Shown here one piece after another: positions 30,454 through 41,111 of a stretch of 64,000 nucleotides of DNA. The stretch spans positions 1 through 64,000 of the forward strand of contig NZ_JAHLPW010000011.1 of NCBI RefSeq assembly GCF_018918075.1, in the 5' to 3' direction. Under the pieces are notes generated by a model. That model worked only from the letters and a program-made list of their open reading frames with translations, did no database searches and was not told the origin of the DNA. Made by a program: the position numbers and the translations under genes. The stretch is from Virgibacillus sp. MSJ-26. GTDB taxonomy: Bacteria > Bacillota > Bacilli > Bacillales > Amphibacillaceae. Each line of letters opens with the position of its first letter. Position 1 is the first letter of the stretch.

Positions 30454-31186
30454 AAATTATCTCCTCAGCCTCTTTCGTATAGGTTCCATCATTATTATAG
30501 ACATATAAAGGTGGAAGTATATGCAAATCCGCTTTTCCGTCTCTCATTCCCTCAAGCAATAACATGTTTGCTTGACGACCACGTTTCGGGTAAACGAGCC
30601 GCATCCGTTTCGGTTCTATCTTATAGGCACGATATAAAGTTAGCAAATCAACAAGTCTACTTGGACGGTGGACCATAGCTACTTTTCCTCCAGGCTTTAC
30701 ATGCAACTTACAAGCCTTAATAACGTCCTCCAATGTACAGTAAACTTCATGACGAGCAATCGTCAAATAATCATTTTGATTATGCTCTGTCTTAGACGGA
30801 GTCTTGAAATAAGGGGGATTACATGTCACAACATCAAAATGGCTATGGCCAAGCACAGGTTGCATTTCCTTTAAATCCCCATGAATCATTGCGATTCTTT
30901 CACTAAGATGGTTCAACTCAACATTTCTCTCCGCCATATTAAAAATACGTTCCTGAATTTCCACTCCCACAATAGACGCCTTTGTTCGTTTTGAAAGCAA
31001 TAGTGGAATGACCCCATTACCAGTACATAAATCTAATATTTTACCCTTTTGAATTGGTATATTGGCGAAGTGAGCTAAAAGGACGGCATCAAGAGAAAAA
31101 GAAAATGCAGTAGGACTTTGAATGATTTTCATTGTTTGATCTGCCAATAAATAATCAAGACGTTCATCATCGATTAACTTTACCAT
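30446..31186 (-). CDS. trmN6: tRNA1(Val) A37 N6-methyltransferase-like (YabB)
   Basis: A 246-residue SAM-dependent methylase. Motif [15 protein letters not shown] (about 47-60), and the N6-adenine methylase motif CNPPYFKT (about 118-125). The family methylates A37 in tRNA-Val. The first good start is the ATG at 31186 ([17 protein letters not shown]); upstream codons read through the spacer after the yabA terminator. Confidence 0.9.
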   Translation of the reverse strand: MVKLIDDERLDYLLADQTMKIIQSPTAFSFSLDAVLLAHFANIPIQKGKILDLCTGNGVIPLLLSKRTKASIVGVEIQERIFNMAERNVELNHLSERIAMIHGDLKEMQPVLGHSHFDVVTCNPPYFKTPSKTEHNQNDYLTIARHEVYCTLEDVIKACKLHVKPGGKVAMVHRPSRLVDLLTLYRAYKIEPKRMRLVYPKRGRQANMLLLEGMRDGKADLHILPPLYVYNNDGTYTKEAEEIIYG

Positions 31187-31218
31187 TATATATGTTGTTC
31201 CTCTCCATTTACAAAATA

Positions 31219-31251
31219 AGCTGCCTTTTGTCATTCAGACAAGAGGCAGCT
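31219..31251 (-). terminator. hairpin terminator after yabA
   Basis: Arms AGCTGCCTTTTGTC and GACAAGAGGCAGCT; the U-rich tail is interrupted (TTATTTTG). Confidence 0.65.
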
Positions 31252-31266
31252 AGAGTTACTTCAAGA

Positions 31267-31611
31267 TTATTTTGTTTTGCTTAAAAAATCAAGACAAAAT
31301 ATACAATCTTCATCTTTTCTCGGACTTCCAAATTCTAAATTACAGATATGAAACCCTTCATCATAAATACGAGCTAAATTATCATAACCTTCACTCGGAA
31401 CATCAGATGCCTCTTGTGGCCTATCTGTCTCATCGTTTTCTTCTTGCTGATTTAAACGATTTCGAATATGATGATTTTCCATACCAAGACGATGATTTTC
31501 TTCTAATAAACCACTAATTTTATTTTTTAAGTCACCCAGTTGTTCATACAACTCGCCAATTTGTTGTTCCATATCTGATACTTGATCGAATATTTGCCTA
31601 TACTTACTCAC
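31267..31611 (-). CDS. yabA: replication initiation control protein YabA
   Basis: A 114-residue negative regulator that bridges DnaA and the DnaN clamp. The N-terminal half is a coiled coil ([20 protein letters not shown] to about residue 60); the C-terminal half holds the zinc-binding HIC and CIFC residues ([19 protein letters not shown]). Starts with GTG 6-7 nt after GGGGTGA. It follows ricT, as in B. subtilis. Confidence 0.93.
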   Translation of the reverse strand: MSKYRQIFDQVSDMEQQIGELYEQLGDLKNKISGLLEENHRLGMENHHIRNRLNQQEENDETDRPQEASDVPSEGYDNLARIYDEGFHICNLEFGSPRKDEDCIFCLDFLSKTK

Positions 31612-31625
31612 GCTTTTTCACCCCA

Positions 31626-32453
31626 CTACCTTGTGGCTTGCGTCGTTAGGATACCTTCTTCTATCAATTCATCCACAGTATATTCAATCACACGGTCTTT
31701 TTCAGTGATTTCAATTTGAATAACCTTTTCTAAAATATTCAGTCCTACCACATGACCTTTGCCATACGGAGTTTCCATTTTTTGTCCCAAATCTGGTAAT
31801 TCCTTTTTAGCATCTTCATATTGGTCATTTTCATATTTCAGGCAGCACATCAAGCGGCCACATAGTCCAGATATTTTAGCGGGATTAAGAGAAAGATTTT
31901 GATCCTTTGCCATTTTTATCGATACTGGTTCAAAATCTCCTAAGAAAGAAGAACAACATAGCATCCTTCCGCAAGGCCCTATTCCACCAAGCATCTTGGC
32001 TTCATCACGTACACCTATTTGTCTCAATTCAATACGCGTTTTAAATAATGCTGCCAAATCCTTAACAAGGTTACGGAAGTCAACGCGCCCATCTGCTGTA
32101 AAATAAAAAATAATTTTATTTCCATCAAATGTATATTCTACATCCACTAGATTCATATCTAATTTATGTTGGACAATCTTTTCATCACATATGGAAAAAG
32201 CCTTTTTCGCATATGTGTCATTATCTAAAACTGTACGCTTGTCCTCTTCATCAGCTATCCGCATCACTTTCTTAAGAGGTAGTACGACATCTTCCTCGTC
32301 GACACGCTTATCTGCAATGACGACTTTACCAAACTCAATCCCTCTGACTGTCTCTACGATAACATAATCATCAAGCTTGGGATTTTTATCAGCTGGATCG
32401 AAATAATATATTTTACCCGCTTTTTTAAAGCGGACACCAATTACATCTATCAC
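31626..32453 (-). CDS. ricT: RicT (YaaT), RNase Y-associated PSP1 protein
   Basis: A 275-residue protein of the RicA-RicF-RicT complex that steers RNase Y processing and supports sporulation and competence. The PSP1 domain covers about 60-150. Cysteines that hold the complex's Fe-S clusters are visible in GGIGPCGRMLCCSSFLG and GLCGRLMCCLKYE. It starts with GTG after AGAGGTGATT, 7 nt from the holB stop. Confidence 0.95.
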   Translation of the reverse strand: MIDVIGVRFKKAGKIYYFDPADKNPKLDDYVIVETVRGIEFGKVVIADKRVDEEDVVLPLKKVMRIADEEDKRTVLDNDTYAKKAFSICDEKIVQHKLDMNLVDVEYTFDGNKIIFYFTADGRVDFRNLVKDLAALFKTRIELRQIGVRDEAKMLGGIGPCGRMLCCSSFLGDFEPVSIKMAKDQNLSLNPAKISGLCGRLMCCLKYENDQYEDAKKELPDLGQKMETPYGKGHVVGLNILEKVIQIEITEKDRVIEYTVDELIEEGILTTQATR

Positions 32454-32460
32454 TCTATAA

Positions 32461-33450
32461 TCACCTCTGTATTTGAAGTGCTAATTGTTCCATGACTAAA
32501 CTGGAATTGACATGTTGCTTTAAATGACGTTTAGCATCAAGTAAGTTATGTAACACTTTAATTAAATCTTCTTGAGAATATGATAAAACTAACTGTTTGA
32601 GCTGCTCATCATTTATATTGAATACAACCATTGATTCCTCTTTATCTAAATGAGCATAAAGAACATCTTTAAAAGCTAATAACAGCAAATCAATTCCACG
32701 TTCGAGTTGAGCTCGTTCTTTAAAATGCTTTAACCAATGATTATGAATAAATAAATATGCATCTTCTGAAGGTGCAATAAGTATTTCCATCAATTGTATC
32801 ATTAATTTTCGCCCTTCTGCAAACCATTCATCATCGCTCCACTCTATAGCTTCATCAATATTATTGGTCAAAGCACTCATTAAAGCTGCATCCTTCTCAG
32901 ACATCTCAGACGCCACTAATTGTTCTTGTAAATGCTTAGAATGAAGTGGCTTTAAGTCAATAAGTTGACACCGTGAACGGATGGTCGGAATCATTGATTG
33001 ACTATTTTCAGTTAATAAAATAGCGGTTGTTCGCTGAGTTGGTTCCTCCAAAAATTTCAAAATACGGTTGGCAGCATTTAATGTTAATGTATCTGCACCT
33101 GTAATAATATAAACTTTTTGATTGGATTCAAAGCTTGAATACGTAAATTCTCTTTGTAAATTTTTAATTTGTTCTATTTTAATCGATTGTCCTTCAGGTT
33201 CAACCCAATGGATATCAGGGTAGTTTCTTGAATCAATACGTTTACACATTCGGCACGATTGACAGGGTTCCACACCTATTAGACGTTCACAGAATATACT
33301 CTTTGCAATCAATGTGGCAATGGCTTCCTTACCTGTTCCACGTGCACCTTGGATAAGATAGGCATGGGAAATACGGCCTTTTTTTATACTGTTTGTAATC
33401 ATTCTGCTGGCTATCGGCTGAATTTTTTCAATCTCAGACCATGTTGTCAT
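32461..33450 (-). CDS. holB: DNA polymerase III delta' subunit
   Basis: A 329-residue clamp-loader subunit. N-terminal AAA+ core with GARGTGKEAIATLIAKS, zinc cysteines CQSCRMC, sensor region ITGADTLTLNAANRILKFLEEP and the SRC-like TIRSRCQ motif (about 149-155). The C-terminal helical collar is diverged, as usual. Placed between yaaR and ricT as in B. subtilis. Confidence 0.94.
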   Translation of the reverse strand: MTTWSEIEKIQPIASRMITNSIKKGRISHAYLIQGARGTGKEAIATLIAKSIFCERLIGVEPCQSCRMCKRIDSRNYPDIHWVEPEGQSIKIEQIKNLQREFTYSSFESNQKVYIITGADTLTLNAANRILKFLEEPTQRTTAILLTENSQSMIPTIRSRCQLIDLKPLHSKHLQEQLVASEMSEKDAALMSALTNNIDEAIEWSDDEWFAEGRKLMIQLMEILIAPSEDAYLFIHNHWLKHFKERAQLERGIDLLLLAFKDVLYAHLDKEESMVVFNINDEQLKQLVLSYSQEDLIKVLHNLLDAKRHLKQHVNSSLVMEQLALQIQR

Positions 33451-33523
33451 CTGTTCCCATCCTTATCTCTTATATGTTAAATCTACTCTTTTTAAATTCA
33501 TAGGTGTTTATCAATTTTTTCGG

Positions 33524-33964
33524 TTATGCATATATATTAAGCAGCAGACCTTTAATTTCACCAATAATTCCTAAGAGGTCGACTGTCTTTTTTTCATTAC
33601 TCATCATAGCTTCGGTTAACTCAATTAATTTCTCATCAACTTCTTTAACCAGGGCTAATTTACGACCTTGACCAGACGGATCAAAGTGGTGTCCTGATTG
33701 CCATTTTAAGCCTGAGCTCGTTGTTTCTTTTAAAAATCTCTTAATCATCTGTTTAAATTTAGCTAAATCACGTAAAGACCTGAAACTTGCTAATTTATTT
33801 CCTTGCTTACTTATATTATTAAGTAAGTTTTCTACTTCTTGATTTTGCAACTTGCTGGCTTGGGACTGAACGAGACCTTTAAACTTTTGGTGCTCATCAA
33901 GATTCACGCGCAGTTGCCTATTCGCTGCTTCAGATGTGGATCTGATTTCTTGGTTAATTTTCAT
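33524..33964 (-). CDS. yaaR: DUF327 protein YaaR
   Basis: A 146-residue helical protein of the YaaR family (MKINQEIRSTSEAANRQLRV; a conserved FLKETTSSGLKWQSGHHFD and GRKLALVKEVDEKLIELTE). Its function is unknown to me. I chose the ATG at 33964, 8 nt after AAAGGAGGA, over a start nine codons upstream. It lies in the tmk-darA-yaaR-holB operon. Confidence 0.9.
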   Translation of the reverse strand: MKINQEIRSTSEAANRQLRVNLDEHQKFKGLVQSQASKLQNQEVENLLNNISKQGNKLASFRSLRDLAKFKQMIKRFLKETTSSGLKWQSGHHFDPSGQGRKLALVKEVDEKLIELTEAMMSNEKKTVDLLGIIGEIKGLLLNIYA

Positions 33965-34006
33965 TCGCCCAGTCCTCCTTTTTATAATCATAAATTGTTT
34001 TAACTC

Positions 34007-34354
<348 letters not shown>

Positions 34355-34364
34355 TTAAGTCGAT

Positions 34365-35012
34365 TTATCTTAATTCAATACTTTTTTCTTTCAAATCGCG
34401 GGTAAGTGTAGTTATGGCATCCTCCTCAACCCTTTCTAATGGTTGATCTGCATTAATTACCTTTATCCGTTCAGGAAACTTTTCAACCAAAAGCTGGTAA
34501 GCTTCATAAACCTTCTCGTGGAAATGCATTTCTTCTAAATCTAAGCGATTTCTTTCCCTATCTTTATTCGACGAGATCCGCTTTAATCCTTTTTTTGGTG
34601 TAATATCAAAAAATAAAGTTAAGTCTGGCATACAATCTTGAATAGCGAATTGATTAATTGAGAAAACCTCATCCATTCCAAGTTCCCTTGCATATCCTTG
34701 GTAAGCTAGACTACTGTCGATAAATCGATCACATAAAACTATTTTCCCCTTTCTAAGTGCGGGGAAAACTTTTTCCACCAAATGTTGTCTTCTAGCAGCA
34801 GCATACAATAATGCTTCCGTTCGACCGTCCATTGTGGTATGTTCAGTCGCTAATATAATCTGTCTTATTTTTTCTGCGATATCAATTCCGCCAGGTTCTC
34901 TTGTTGTTAACACATCAAACCCTTTTTCTTGTAGTTCGTTTCGAAGAGATTTGAGAACAGTTGTTTTTCCTGCTCCTTCACCACCTTCTAGTGTAATAAA
35001 ATACCCATTCAC
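34365..35012 (-). CDS. tmk: thymidylate kinase
   Basis: A 215-residue kinase that converts dTMP to dTDP. P-loop [18 protein letters not shown] (7-24), substrate motif TTREPGG (37-43), [12 protein letters not shown] (about 95-106). It is the first gene of the darA-yaaR-holB-ricT-yabA run. In B. subtilis xpaC-yaaN-yaaO lie upstream; they are missing here. Confidence 0.96.
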   Translation of the reverse strand: MNGYFITLEGGEGAGKTTVLKSLRNELQEKGFDVLTTREPGGIDIAEKIRQIILATEHTTMDGRTEALLYAAARRQHLVEKVFPALRKGKIVLCDRFIDSSLAYQGYARELGMDEVFSINQFAIQDCMPDLTLFFDITPKKGLKRISSNKDRERNRLDLEEMHFHEKVYEAYQLLVEKFPERIKVINADQPLERVEEDAITTLTRDLKEKSIELR

Positions 35013-35156
35013 TTATGCTTTCTCCTTTAACAGTTCATAATAGTCTATGTTAAATCAAAAAAATTTGCGATTCTCGCGAAAATATATTGTATTGTTTACC
35101 TCTATTGTAGCATGTTATAGTTTATTTTTTAATTAATAAAAGTTATAGATATGCAA

Positions 35157-35189
35157 TAAAAAAGTCTTTGCACTTATGAAGCAAAGACC
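35157..35189 (-). terminator. terminator after csfB
   Basis: Arms GTCTTTGC and GCAAAGAC with a 9-nt loop and TTTTTTATT on the minus strand. Confidence 0.8.
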
Positions 35190-35202
35190 CCTAGTCGAAT
35201 TT

Positions 35203-35394
35203 CTATGAATATAATGTTGGTTGATTAATATTTTTTAATTTTCGTAAGTAGTAATTGTATTTTTCTTCTCTCGGCTCTGTATGAATAATATTATACTCAC
35301 ATTCCGTACAGATAAAAAAGTTGTATAGATGAATGCCTCGTTCCTTTCTTTCCTCACAAATGCCACAGCGTTCATTAAATGTTGTTCGATTCAC
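35203..35394 (-). CDS. csfB: anti-sigma factor CsfB/Gin
   Basis: A 63-residue zinc protein that inhibits sigma-G early in the forespore (and sigma-E), with CGIC at about 10-13 and CTEC at about 30-33. I chose the GTG at 35394, 8 nt after GGAGG; an earlier in-frame GTG overlaps that site. A probable sigma-F promoter precedes it, matching B. subtilis csfB. Confidence 0.88.
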   Translation of the reverse strand: MNRTTFNERCGICEERKERGIHLYNFFICTECEYNIIHTEPREEKYNYYLRKLKNINQPTLYS

Positions 35395-35405
35395 ATTAAC
35401 CACCT

Positions 35406-35437
35406 CCGTTAGATAATAGTCTCTCCTAATCTAACGG
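35406..35437. promoter_or_regulatory. 9-bp inverted repeat over the csfB promoter
   Basis: Perfect arms CCGTTAGAT (35406-35414) and ATCTAACGG (35429-35437) are 14 nt apart. One arm lies over the ribosome binding site, the other in the promoter spacer. It may be a protein-binding site, or a stem that hides the site in longer transcripts. Confidence 0.5.
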
Positions 35438-35446
35438 TTTTTATAC
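35418..35446 (-). promoter_or_regulatory. probable sigma-F promoter of csfB
   Basis: On the minus strand GTATA (35442-35446), 15-nt spacer, GGAGAGACT (35418-35426), which fits the sigma-F pattern GTATA-N15-GGnnAnAnT. Confidence 0.55.
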
Positions 35447-35476
35447 GAAAAAACTTTGAAACTTTCAATTTAATTT

Positions 35477-35743
35477 TCATATGACAAATAAGTGAATAGC
35501 AGCTAAAGATGCGACACCGAAGAGTCCTAAGAATCCTGAAATGGCAACGGTAAAAAGATTAATAGGTATATGCAATCCAACAGCTCCACCAAATACGTTC
35601 AAAAAGAATAATAGTAAAATACCAATTCCTAATTTAACCGTACTGTTAGCAATAAATCTTAACGGCTTAACCGGTGCACCTACAAATAAAAGCAAAATAA
35701 TTAACCCAACCATAATAGAGATAACCCACGTTGAACCCAACAC
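35477..35743 (-). CDS. bofA: sigma-K processing inhibitor BofA
   Basis: An 88-residue membrane protein that, with SpoIVFA, blocks the SpoIVFB protease until engulfment is complete. Two hydrophobic segments (VISIMVGLIILLLFVGA; KLGIGILLLFFLNVFGGAVGL) and the conserved end HIPINLFTVAISGFLG. Start is the GTG at 35743, 6 nt after AAGGAG; this gives the family length. An apparent N-terminal extension upstream is translated repeat R1 sequence. Confidence 0.92.
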   Translation of the reverse strand: MLGSTWVISIMVGLIILLLFVGAPVKPLRFIANSTVKLGIGILLLFFLNVFGGAVGLHIPINLFTVAISGFLGLFGVASLAAIHLFVI

Positions 35744-35867
35744 AATCAACTCCTTCTTCCTTGTCCTCTTATTAGTACATATGCTTGGACAAGCAAAAAA
35801 AGAACCGAAATAACATCTTGTCGATTGCATTAAAAGTAGCTCATGGATTATTTTTTGCCGTAGTTGA

Positions 35868-36110
35868 TATAAAATGCGACAGAATTTCAACACGGACTCT
35901 CTTCCCATCCTGTTAAAGTAAGCAGTAATCCAAACGCTACGCTTTCCGTGGGCGGCTGATGGGCCTCCTCGAGCTACGCTCTGCGGAGTCTTATCTAGGC
36001 CTCTGGGACTGCGCTAAATGCTCGTCCCACCGAAAACATTAGCTCCCACAAAGGTTTTTGGTGGGGCGAAGCTTGCTGCAGCCCCAGGAGTCTCCGCATT
36101 TTTTCCTACG
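35868..36110 (-). repeat. R1-related element upstream of bofA
   Basis: Reading on the minus strand, this stretch shares with the 51-kb element the blocks GGAGACTCCTG, CCGCAGAGCGTAGCTCGAG and CCCACGGAAAGCGTAGCG, and an ACTTTAACAGGATGGGAA end that closes with a TGCGACA-type terminal motif at 35868-35881. It is more diverged than the 51/57-kb pair and lies in the opposite orientation. Its end supplies the false N-terminus of bofA. Confidence 0.75.
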
Positions 36111-36172
36111 CTGATTTCAGCTTAATATCATTGTACAAAATTGACTTATAATAACATTAAATAACTTTAATA

Positions 36173-36298
36173 GTCTGGGTGAGCGCAGGGCGGTGACTCC
36201 TGCGGGAATAGCGTGAGTCTGAAGACCCCGCAGAGTGGTTTTCTCGAGGAGGCTGAAGCCGTGCCCGCGGAAAGCATCCGCCCAGAGCGATCCCAGAC
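36173..36298 (+). repeat. R1 sub-element folding as one long hairpin
   Basis: The ends GTCTGGG and GGGCGG pair with CCGCCC and CCCAGAC, enclosing GTGACTCCTGCGGGAATAGC and GAGGCTGAAGCCGTGCCCGC. The same internal blocks occur inverted inside the 51-kb element (51320-51400). The bofA-yaaL gap is thus filled by two inward or outward facing repeats and has no gene. Confidence 0.75.
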
Positions 36299-36389
36299 GG
36301 TCATGATTACACTTGCTTTGAAACCAACCCATTAGTTACTGCACATCATATGGTAATTGTTTACAAATACATTCTTATCTGCATTTTTA

Positions 36390-36448
36390 CAAAAAGAAAC
36401 TATTTTTCAAAGGGATGGTGCTTAATCTCATCCTTTTGAAAAATAGTT
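36390..36448 (-). terminator. terminator after recR-yaaL
   Basis: Long arms AACTATTTTTCAAA(G)GGATG and CATCC(TT)TTGAAAAATAGTT followed by TTCTTTTTG on the minus strand. Confidence 0.75.
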
Positions 36449-36531
36449 CTACTAAATGAGCCATCATGATGGCTATGGATTCTTGATCTTCGAAAGTGAA
36501 TAACTAGTCTCTTAATCTATTTAAAGTCTAT

Positions 36532-36750
36532 TTATTTATAATTCAAAGCATTGAGATTTCTGTGCCTAGCCTCACGTAATAAATATAAATACTTTGCTTG
36601 AGCAATAGATTCTCTGAACTTTCCATCCATAGATGGCTCAATACTTTTTTCAACGATTGAACTTATTTGTTTCCACTCTTGTTCTACTATATATAAGGCA
36701 TCGAGCAGCTGTCGATCTATATCTCTTTTCTTTATCTTTCTAGCCATCAT
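36532..36750 (-). CDS. yaaL: DUF2508 protein YaaL
   Basis: A 72-residue, highly charged helical protein (MARKIKKRDIDRQLLDALYI, EQEWKQISSIVEKSIEP, AQAKYLYLLREARHRNL). The YaaL family always sits after recR in Bacillaceae; its role is unknown. It lies 12 nt after recR and shares its transcript. Confidence 0.9.
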   Translation of the reverse strand: MMARKIKKRDIDRQLLDALYIVEQEWKQISSIVEKSIEPSMDGKFRESIAQAKYLYLLREARHRNLNALNYK

Positions 36751-36762
36751 GTCACCTAAATT

Positions 36763-37359
36763 CTACAGTTCTCTTCTTCCCTCTAATGCTTTCGATAATG
36801 TGACTTCATCTGCATATTCCAGGTCTCCGCCAACCGGAAGGCCATGTGCTATGCGAGTTGTACGAATACCTGATGGTTTGACAAGGCGTGAGATATACAT
36901 TGCCGTTGCTTCACCTTCAATATTCGGATTAGTGGCGAGGATTAACTCTTTCACATTCTCATCTTTTAAGCGATTGATTAAGTCAGGAACATTTATATCT
37001 TCTGGTCCAATCCCATCCATTGGAGAAATAGCACCATGAAGAACATGGTACTTGCCGTGGAACTCTTTCATTTTTTCCATAGCAATCACATCTTTTGGAT
37101 CTTGGACAACACAAATGATTGAGTTATCCCTCGATGAATCTTGACAAATCGCACATGGATCTTGATCTGTAATATGACCACATATTGAACAATGAGAGAG
37201 TTCTCGTTTAGCATTAACAAGTGATTGTGCAAATTCGAGAACATCGTCATCATTCATATTTAAAACAAAAAATGCCAGCCGAACAGCCGTTTTGGGCCCG
37301 ATCCCTGGCAATTTTGTAAAGCTGTCAATTAATTTAGATATTGGTTCTGGATAATACAT
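36763..37359 (-). CDS. recR: recombination mediator RecR
   Basis: A 198-residue protein that works with RecO/RecF to load RecA. Helix-hairpin-helix [19 protein letters not shown], zinc finger [16 protein letters not shown] (about 57-72), and Toprim domain from [16 protein letters not shown] onward. The ATG follows TAGGAGGC. It lies just after ebfC. Confidence 0.96.
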   Translation of the reverse strand: MYYPEPISKLIDSFTKLPGIGPKTAVRLAFFVLNMNDDDVLEFAQSLVNAKRELSHCSICGHITDQDPCAICQDSSRDNSIICVVQDPKDVIAMEKMKEFHGKYHVLHGAISPMDGIGPEDINVPDLINRLKDENVKELILATNPNIEGEATAMYISRLVKPSGIRTTRIAHGLPVGGDLEYADEVTLSKALEGRREL

Positions 37360-37371
37360 TGAGGATGCCTC

Positions 37372-37692
37372 CTAGAACATACCTCCACCAGGTAAGTTCA
37401 TGCCTTTTGTAAATTGACCCATTGTATCATTTGTTTTTTCGTCAATTTGATTTAGAACGTCATTTGTTGCTGCAAGAATAAGGTCTTGTAACATATCAAC
37501 ATCGTCTGGATCTACAACGTCCTCTTCAATTTTTACATCTGTAATTTCTTTCTTCCCATTAGCTGTTACAGTTACCATTCCACCACCAGCTGATGCTTCA
37601 AACACCATTTCGTGCAATTCATCCTGAGCCTTCATCATTTTCTTCTGCATTTTTTGCATTTGTTTCATCATGTTATTCATATTACCTTTCAT
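37372..37692 (-). CDS. yaaK: nucleoid-associated protein YaaK/EbfC
   Basis: A 106-residue DNA-binding protein. Met- and Lys-rich N-terminal helix ([20 protein letters not shown]), core [20 protein letters not shown], acidic central helix ([20 protein letters not shown]) and a Gly-rich C-terminus. Placed between dnaX and recR, as in most bacteria. Confidence 0.95.
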   Translation of the reverse strand: MKGNMNNMMKQMQKMQKKMMKAQDELHEMVFEASAGGGMVTVTANGKKEITDVKIEEDVVDPDDVDMLQDLILAATNDVLNQIDEKTNDTMGQFTKGMNLPGGGMF

Positions 37693-37750
37693 GAAAAACG
37701 CCTCCTTATAATTTTAAAAGACAAAATGTTATTTCATTATAAATTTAATC

Positions 37751-39436
37751 TTAATCGTGTACCTCGATCAGGTCATCTCCGACCAATTTTCTGGCTTCTT
37801 CAACTAGCGGATCATTTTCTGGTTCTTGCTTTTGACTTGATTGATCTTGGTTCTTAACATACTCTTGACGCAATTCATGCCAGTCATTGATTGGAATTGG
37901 AATAATCGTTAATTCTTTATTAATCACACTTGCTAAAACAGATTCAATGAGTTCTTGGTTATCAAGGAATAATGCACAATGAATCTCATATTTAAAAGCT
38001 ACAACGACTGCTTTATCAGAAGCGGCAGCTGGCTTACTATCTTGTATTGTAGCATGGGCTGGAGCATTCATGCTTTTTAGTTTATTTAAGAATGACGCCC
38101 ATTGTCCCTGTACCTCTTTTAATGCTCCTTTTTCTGCTTCTTGTAATACATGACGAATTTTTTCGTACGGTATTTTATAACTGTTTTTCGTTGATCTCGT
38201 CTGCGGTCTTCTCGCTTGAGGAGCTGGTGTTTGTTCTTGAGATGCAAAAGGTCTTTGTTTTAGTGTTTCCAGTTCCTTTTCCAGTCGAGATAATTTAGAG
38301 GTCAGCTGCATAACAGCTTCATCATCAACAGCAGGTGCCTCTTGGGTTTGTTGATAGCGATTAGTAATTGTAATTAATGTAATTTCAATAAACACTTTTG
38401 GATTATTCGTCCATTTAATTTCTTGCTGACATTGATTTAGATGAGTAATGGCTTCCTGAATCCAAGGTTCTGATACTTCGTCTGCCAACTGTTTAAATCC
38501 ATCATCTACCGTAGCCCGCTCTAAAATGTCTTCCAGTGATGGAGCACTCTTGTAAAGCAATAAGTCTCTTAAAAAGTAAATAAGATCGTAAACGAAACGG
38601 CCCGGATCCTTCCCACTTTGGATGAGATCATCAAGTAATGTTAATGTGTTTTTAATATCTTTGTCATGCATCCCCTTAACGATATCAGTTAGCAGATGCT
38701 GAGACACTCCACCCGTTACAGCGAGAACATCTTCCAATTCTACTTGATCGTCACTATAAGAGATAGCTTGATCTAGCAGACTTAACGCATCACGCATCCC
38801 GCCTTCAGCAGCCAAGGATACGGCTTCTAAAGCTTCTTTTGAAACAGACACTTCTTCAGCTTCTACAATCGTCTCCATCCGCTCGACAATCGCACGGGTC
38901 GAAATGGGTTTAAAATCAAACCGCTGACATCTTGATATAATTGTTAATGGAATTTTATGTGGTTCGGTTGTTGCTAAGATAAATACAACATGTTGGGGTG
39001 GTTCCTCTAAGGTTTTTAGTAGCGCATTAAAAGCACTTGTAGAAATCATATGCACTTCATCAATAATATACACTTTATAAGGTACAGAGCTTGAAGCATA
39101 TTTTACTTTATCACGAATTTCACGAATATCATCCACACTTGTATTAGATGCGGCGTCAATTTCAATGACATCAGAAATCGACCCATTCTGAATTCCAATA
39201 CAAGCATCACATTCATTACATGCTTCCTTTGTTGGGGCAGACCTGCAATTAATTGTCTTCGCAAAAATTTTGGCAGCACTTGTTTTTCCAGTTCCACGTG
39301 GACCGGAAAATAGATAGGCATGGGAAAATTTTTCTTGCGCAATTGCATTTTGTAGTGTTCTTGTGATATGTGTTTGACCGACGACATCCTTAAAGTTTTG
39401 CGGACGCCAAGTACGGTATAATGCTTGATAGCTCAT
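37751..39436 (-). CDS. dnaX: DNA polymerase III gamma/tau subunit
   Basis: A 561-residue clamp-loader ATPase. P-loop SGPRGTGKTSAAKIFAK (about 44-60), zinc cysteines NCRSAPTKEACNECDAC, DEVH box YIIDEVHMIS, SRC motif IISRCQRFDF, then domain III and a tau-like C-terminus (about 370-561) with polymerase/helicase contacts. I saw no obvious reason to infer a separate gamma form. Confidence 0.96.
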   Translation of the reverse strand: MSYQALYRTWRPQNFKDVVGQTHITRTLQNAIAQEKFSHAYLFSGPRGTGKTSAAKIFAKTINCRSAPTKEACNECDACIGIQNGSISDVIEIDAASNTSVDDIREIRDKVKYASSSVPYKVYIIDEVHMISTSAFNALLKTLEEPPQHVVFILATTEPHKIPLTIISRCQRFDFKPISTRAIVERMETIVEAEEVSVSKEALEAVSLAAEGGMRDALSLLDQAISYSDDQVELEDVLAVTGGVSQHLLTDIVKGMHDKDIKNTLTLLDDLIQSGKDPGRFVYDLIYFLRDLLLYKSAPSLEDILERATVDDGFKQLADEVSEPWIQEAITHLNQCQQEIKWTNNPKVFIEITLITITNRYQQTQEAPAVDDEAVMQLTSKLSRLEKELETLKQRPFASQEQTPAPQARRPQTRSTKNSYKIPYEKIRHVLQEAEKGALKEVQGQWASFLNKLKSMNAPAHATIQDSKPAAASDKAVVVAFKYEIHCALFLDNQELIESVLASVINKELTIIPIPINDWHELRQEYVKNQDQSSQKQEPENDPLVEEARKLVGDDLIEVHD

Positions 39437-39560
39437 ATTACCCAGTCCCCTTCATGATTTCCCTCTAATTATACCGATTTTTTGGACGAATGTGAACCTA
39501 AAAGAAACAATTACTGTGGGATTTCAATTAATCATCTTTGCTCAATTTTTAAATAAAATA

Positions 39561-39603
39561 AAAAGCTGTATCAAAATTTTTATAAAACTTTGATACAGCT
39601 TTG
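39561..39603 (-). terminator. terminator after the SRP RNA
   Basis: Arms AAAGCTGTATCAAA and TTTGATACAGCTTT, followed by TTTTATTTTATTT on the minus strand. Confidence 0.85.
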
Positions 39604-39611
39604 AAGTCTAT

Positions 39612-39885
39612 GTAAGCCGTGCACCCACTCTCGTTCAAGTGTCCCTATGCGTTACCCAAGTTCATGGCTCGGCCTAGGTTACCCCACGGCACACAAGAAG
39701 ATCCACTTACTGCTGCTTCCTTCCGGACCTGACAGGGTTCATGGGTTCCTGTTGCGTAGGACCTCGGCGTCAACACCACTCCCTTGGGGCAGACCATAAA
39801 GGCACTTGACCTCAAATGGGAATTCAGCCTTGCTATAGCGGATTGCAAGTACAGGGCACCGCTACCTCCCCACCTAGCACGACAT
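39612..39885 (-). ncRNA. ffs: signal recognition particle RNA, long Bacillus form
   Basis: About 275 nt on the minus strand. The S-domain core GTCAGGTCCGGAAGGAAGCA (39711-39732 region) is unmistakable, and the 5' part GGTGGGGAGGTAGCGGTGCC and 3' part with GTAACGCATAGGGACAC match the Alu domain of the Bacillus scRNA. It lies between tadA and dnaX, as in B. subtilis. Ends are approximate. Confidence 0.93.
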
Positions 39886-39940
39886 TGTTAATTATACAGA
39901 TATTATGGTGACATTGCAATAGGAAATTATTACATATGCT

Positions 39941-41035
<1,095 letters not shown>

Positions 41036-41037
41036 AT

Positions 41038-41066
41038 GAATAAATGATTCTCCCTCCTCATATAGT
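41038..41066 (+). promoter_or_regulatory. probable sigma-E promoter of sleL
   Basis: GAATAA (41038-41043), 15-nt spacer, CATATAGT (41059-41066), a fair match to the sigma-E pattern (ATATT-like -35, CATAnnnT -10). B. subtilis sleL is sigma-E dependent. Confidence 0.5.
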
Positions 41067-41111
41067 GTAAGGATGATTATGATTTAAATATACTTGGAGG
41101 GGGGATTTTTT

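Noticed and set aside
36117-36332. 71-codon minus-strand frame upstream of bofA
   Set aside because: It lies wholly in the R1 hairpin element and has no recognisable domain.
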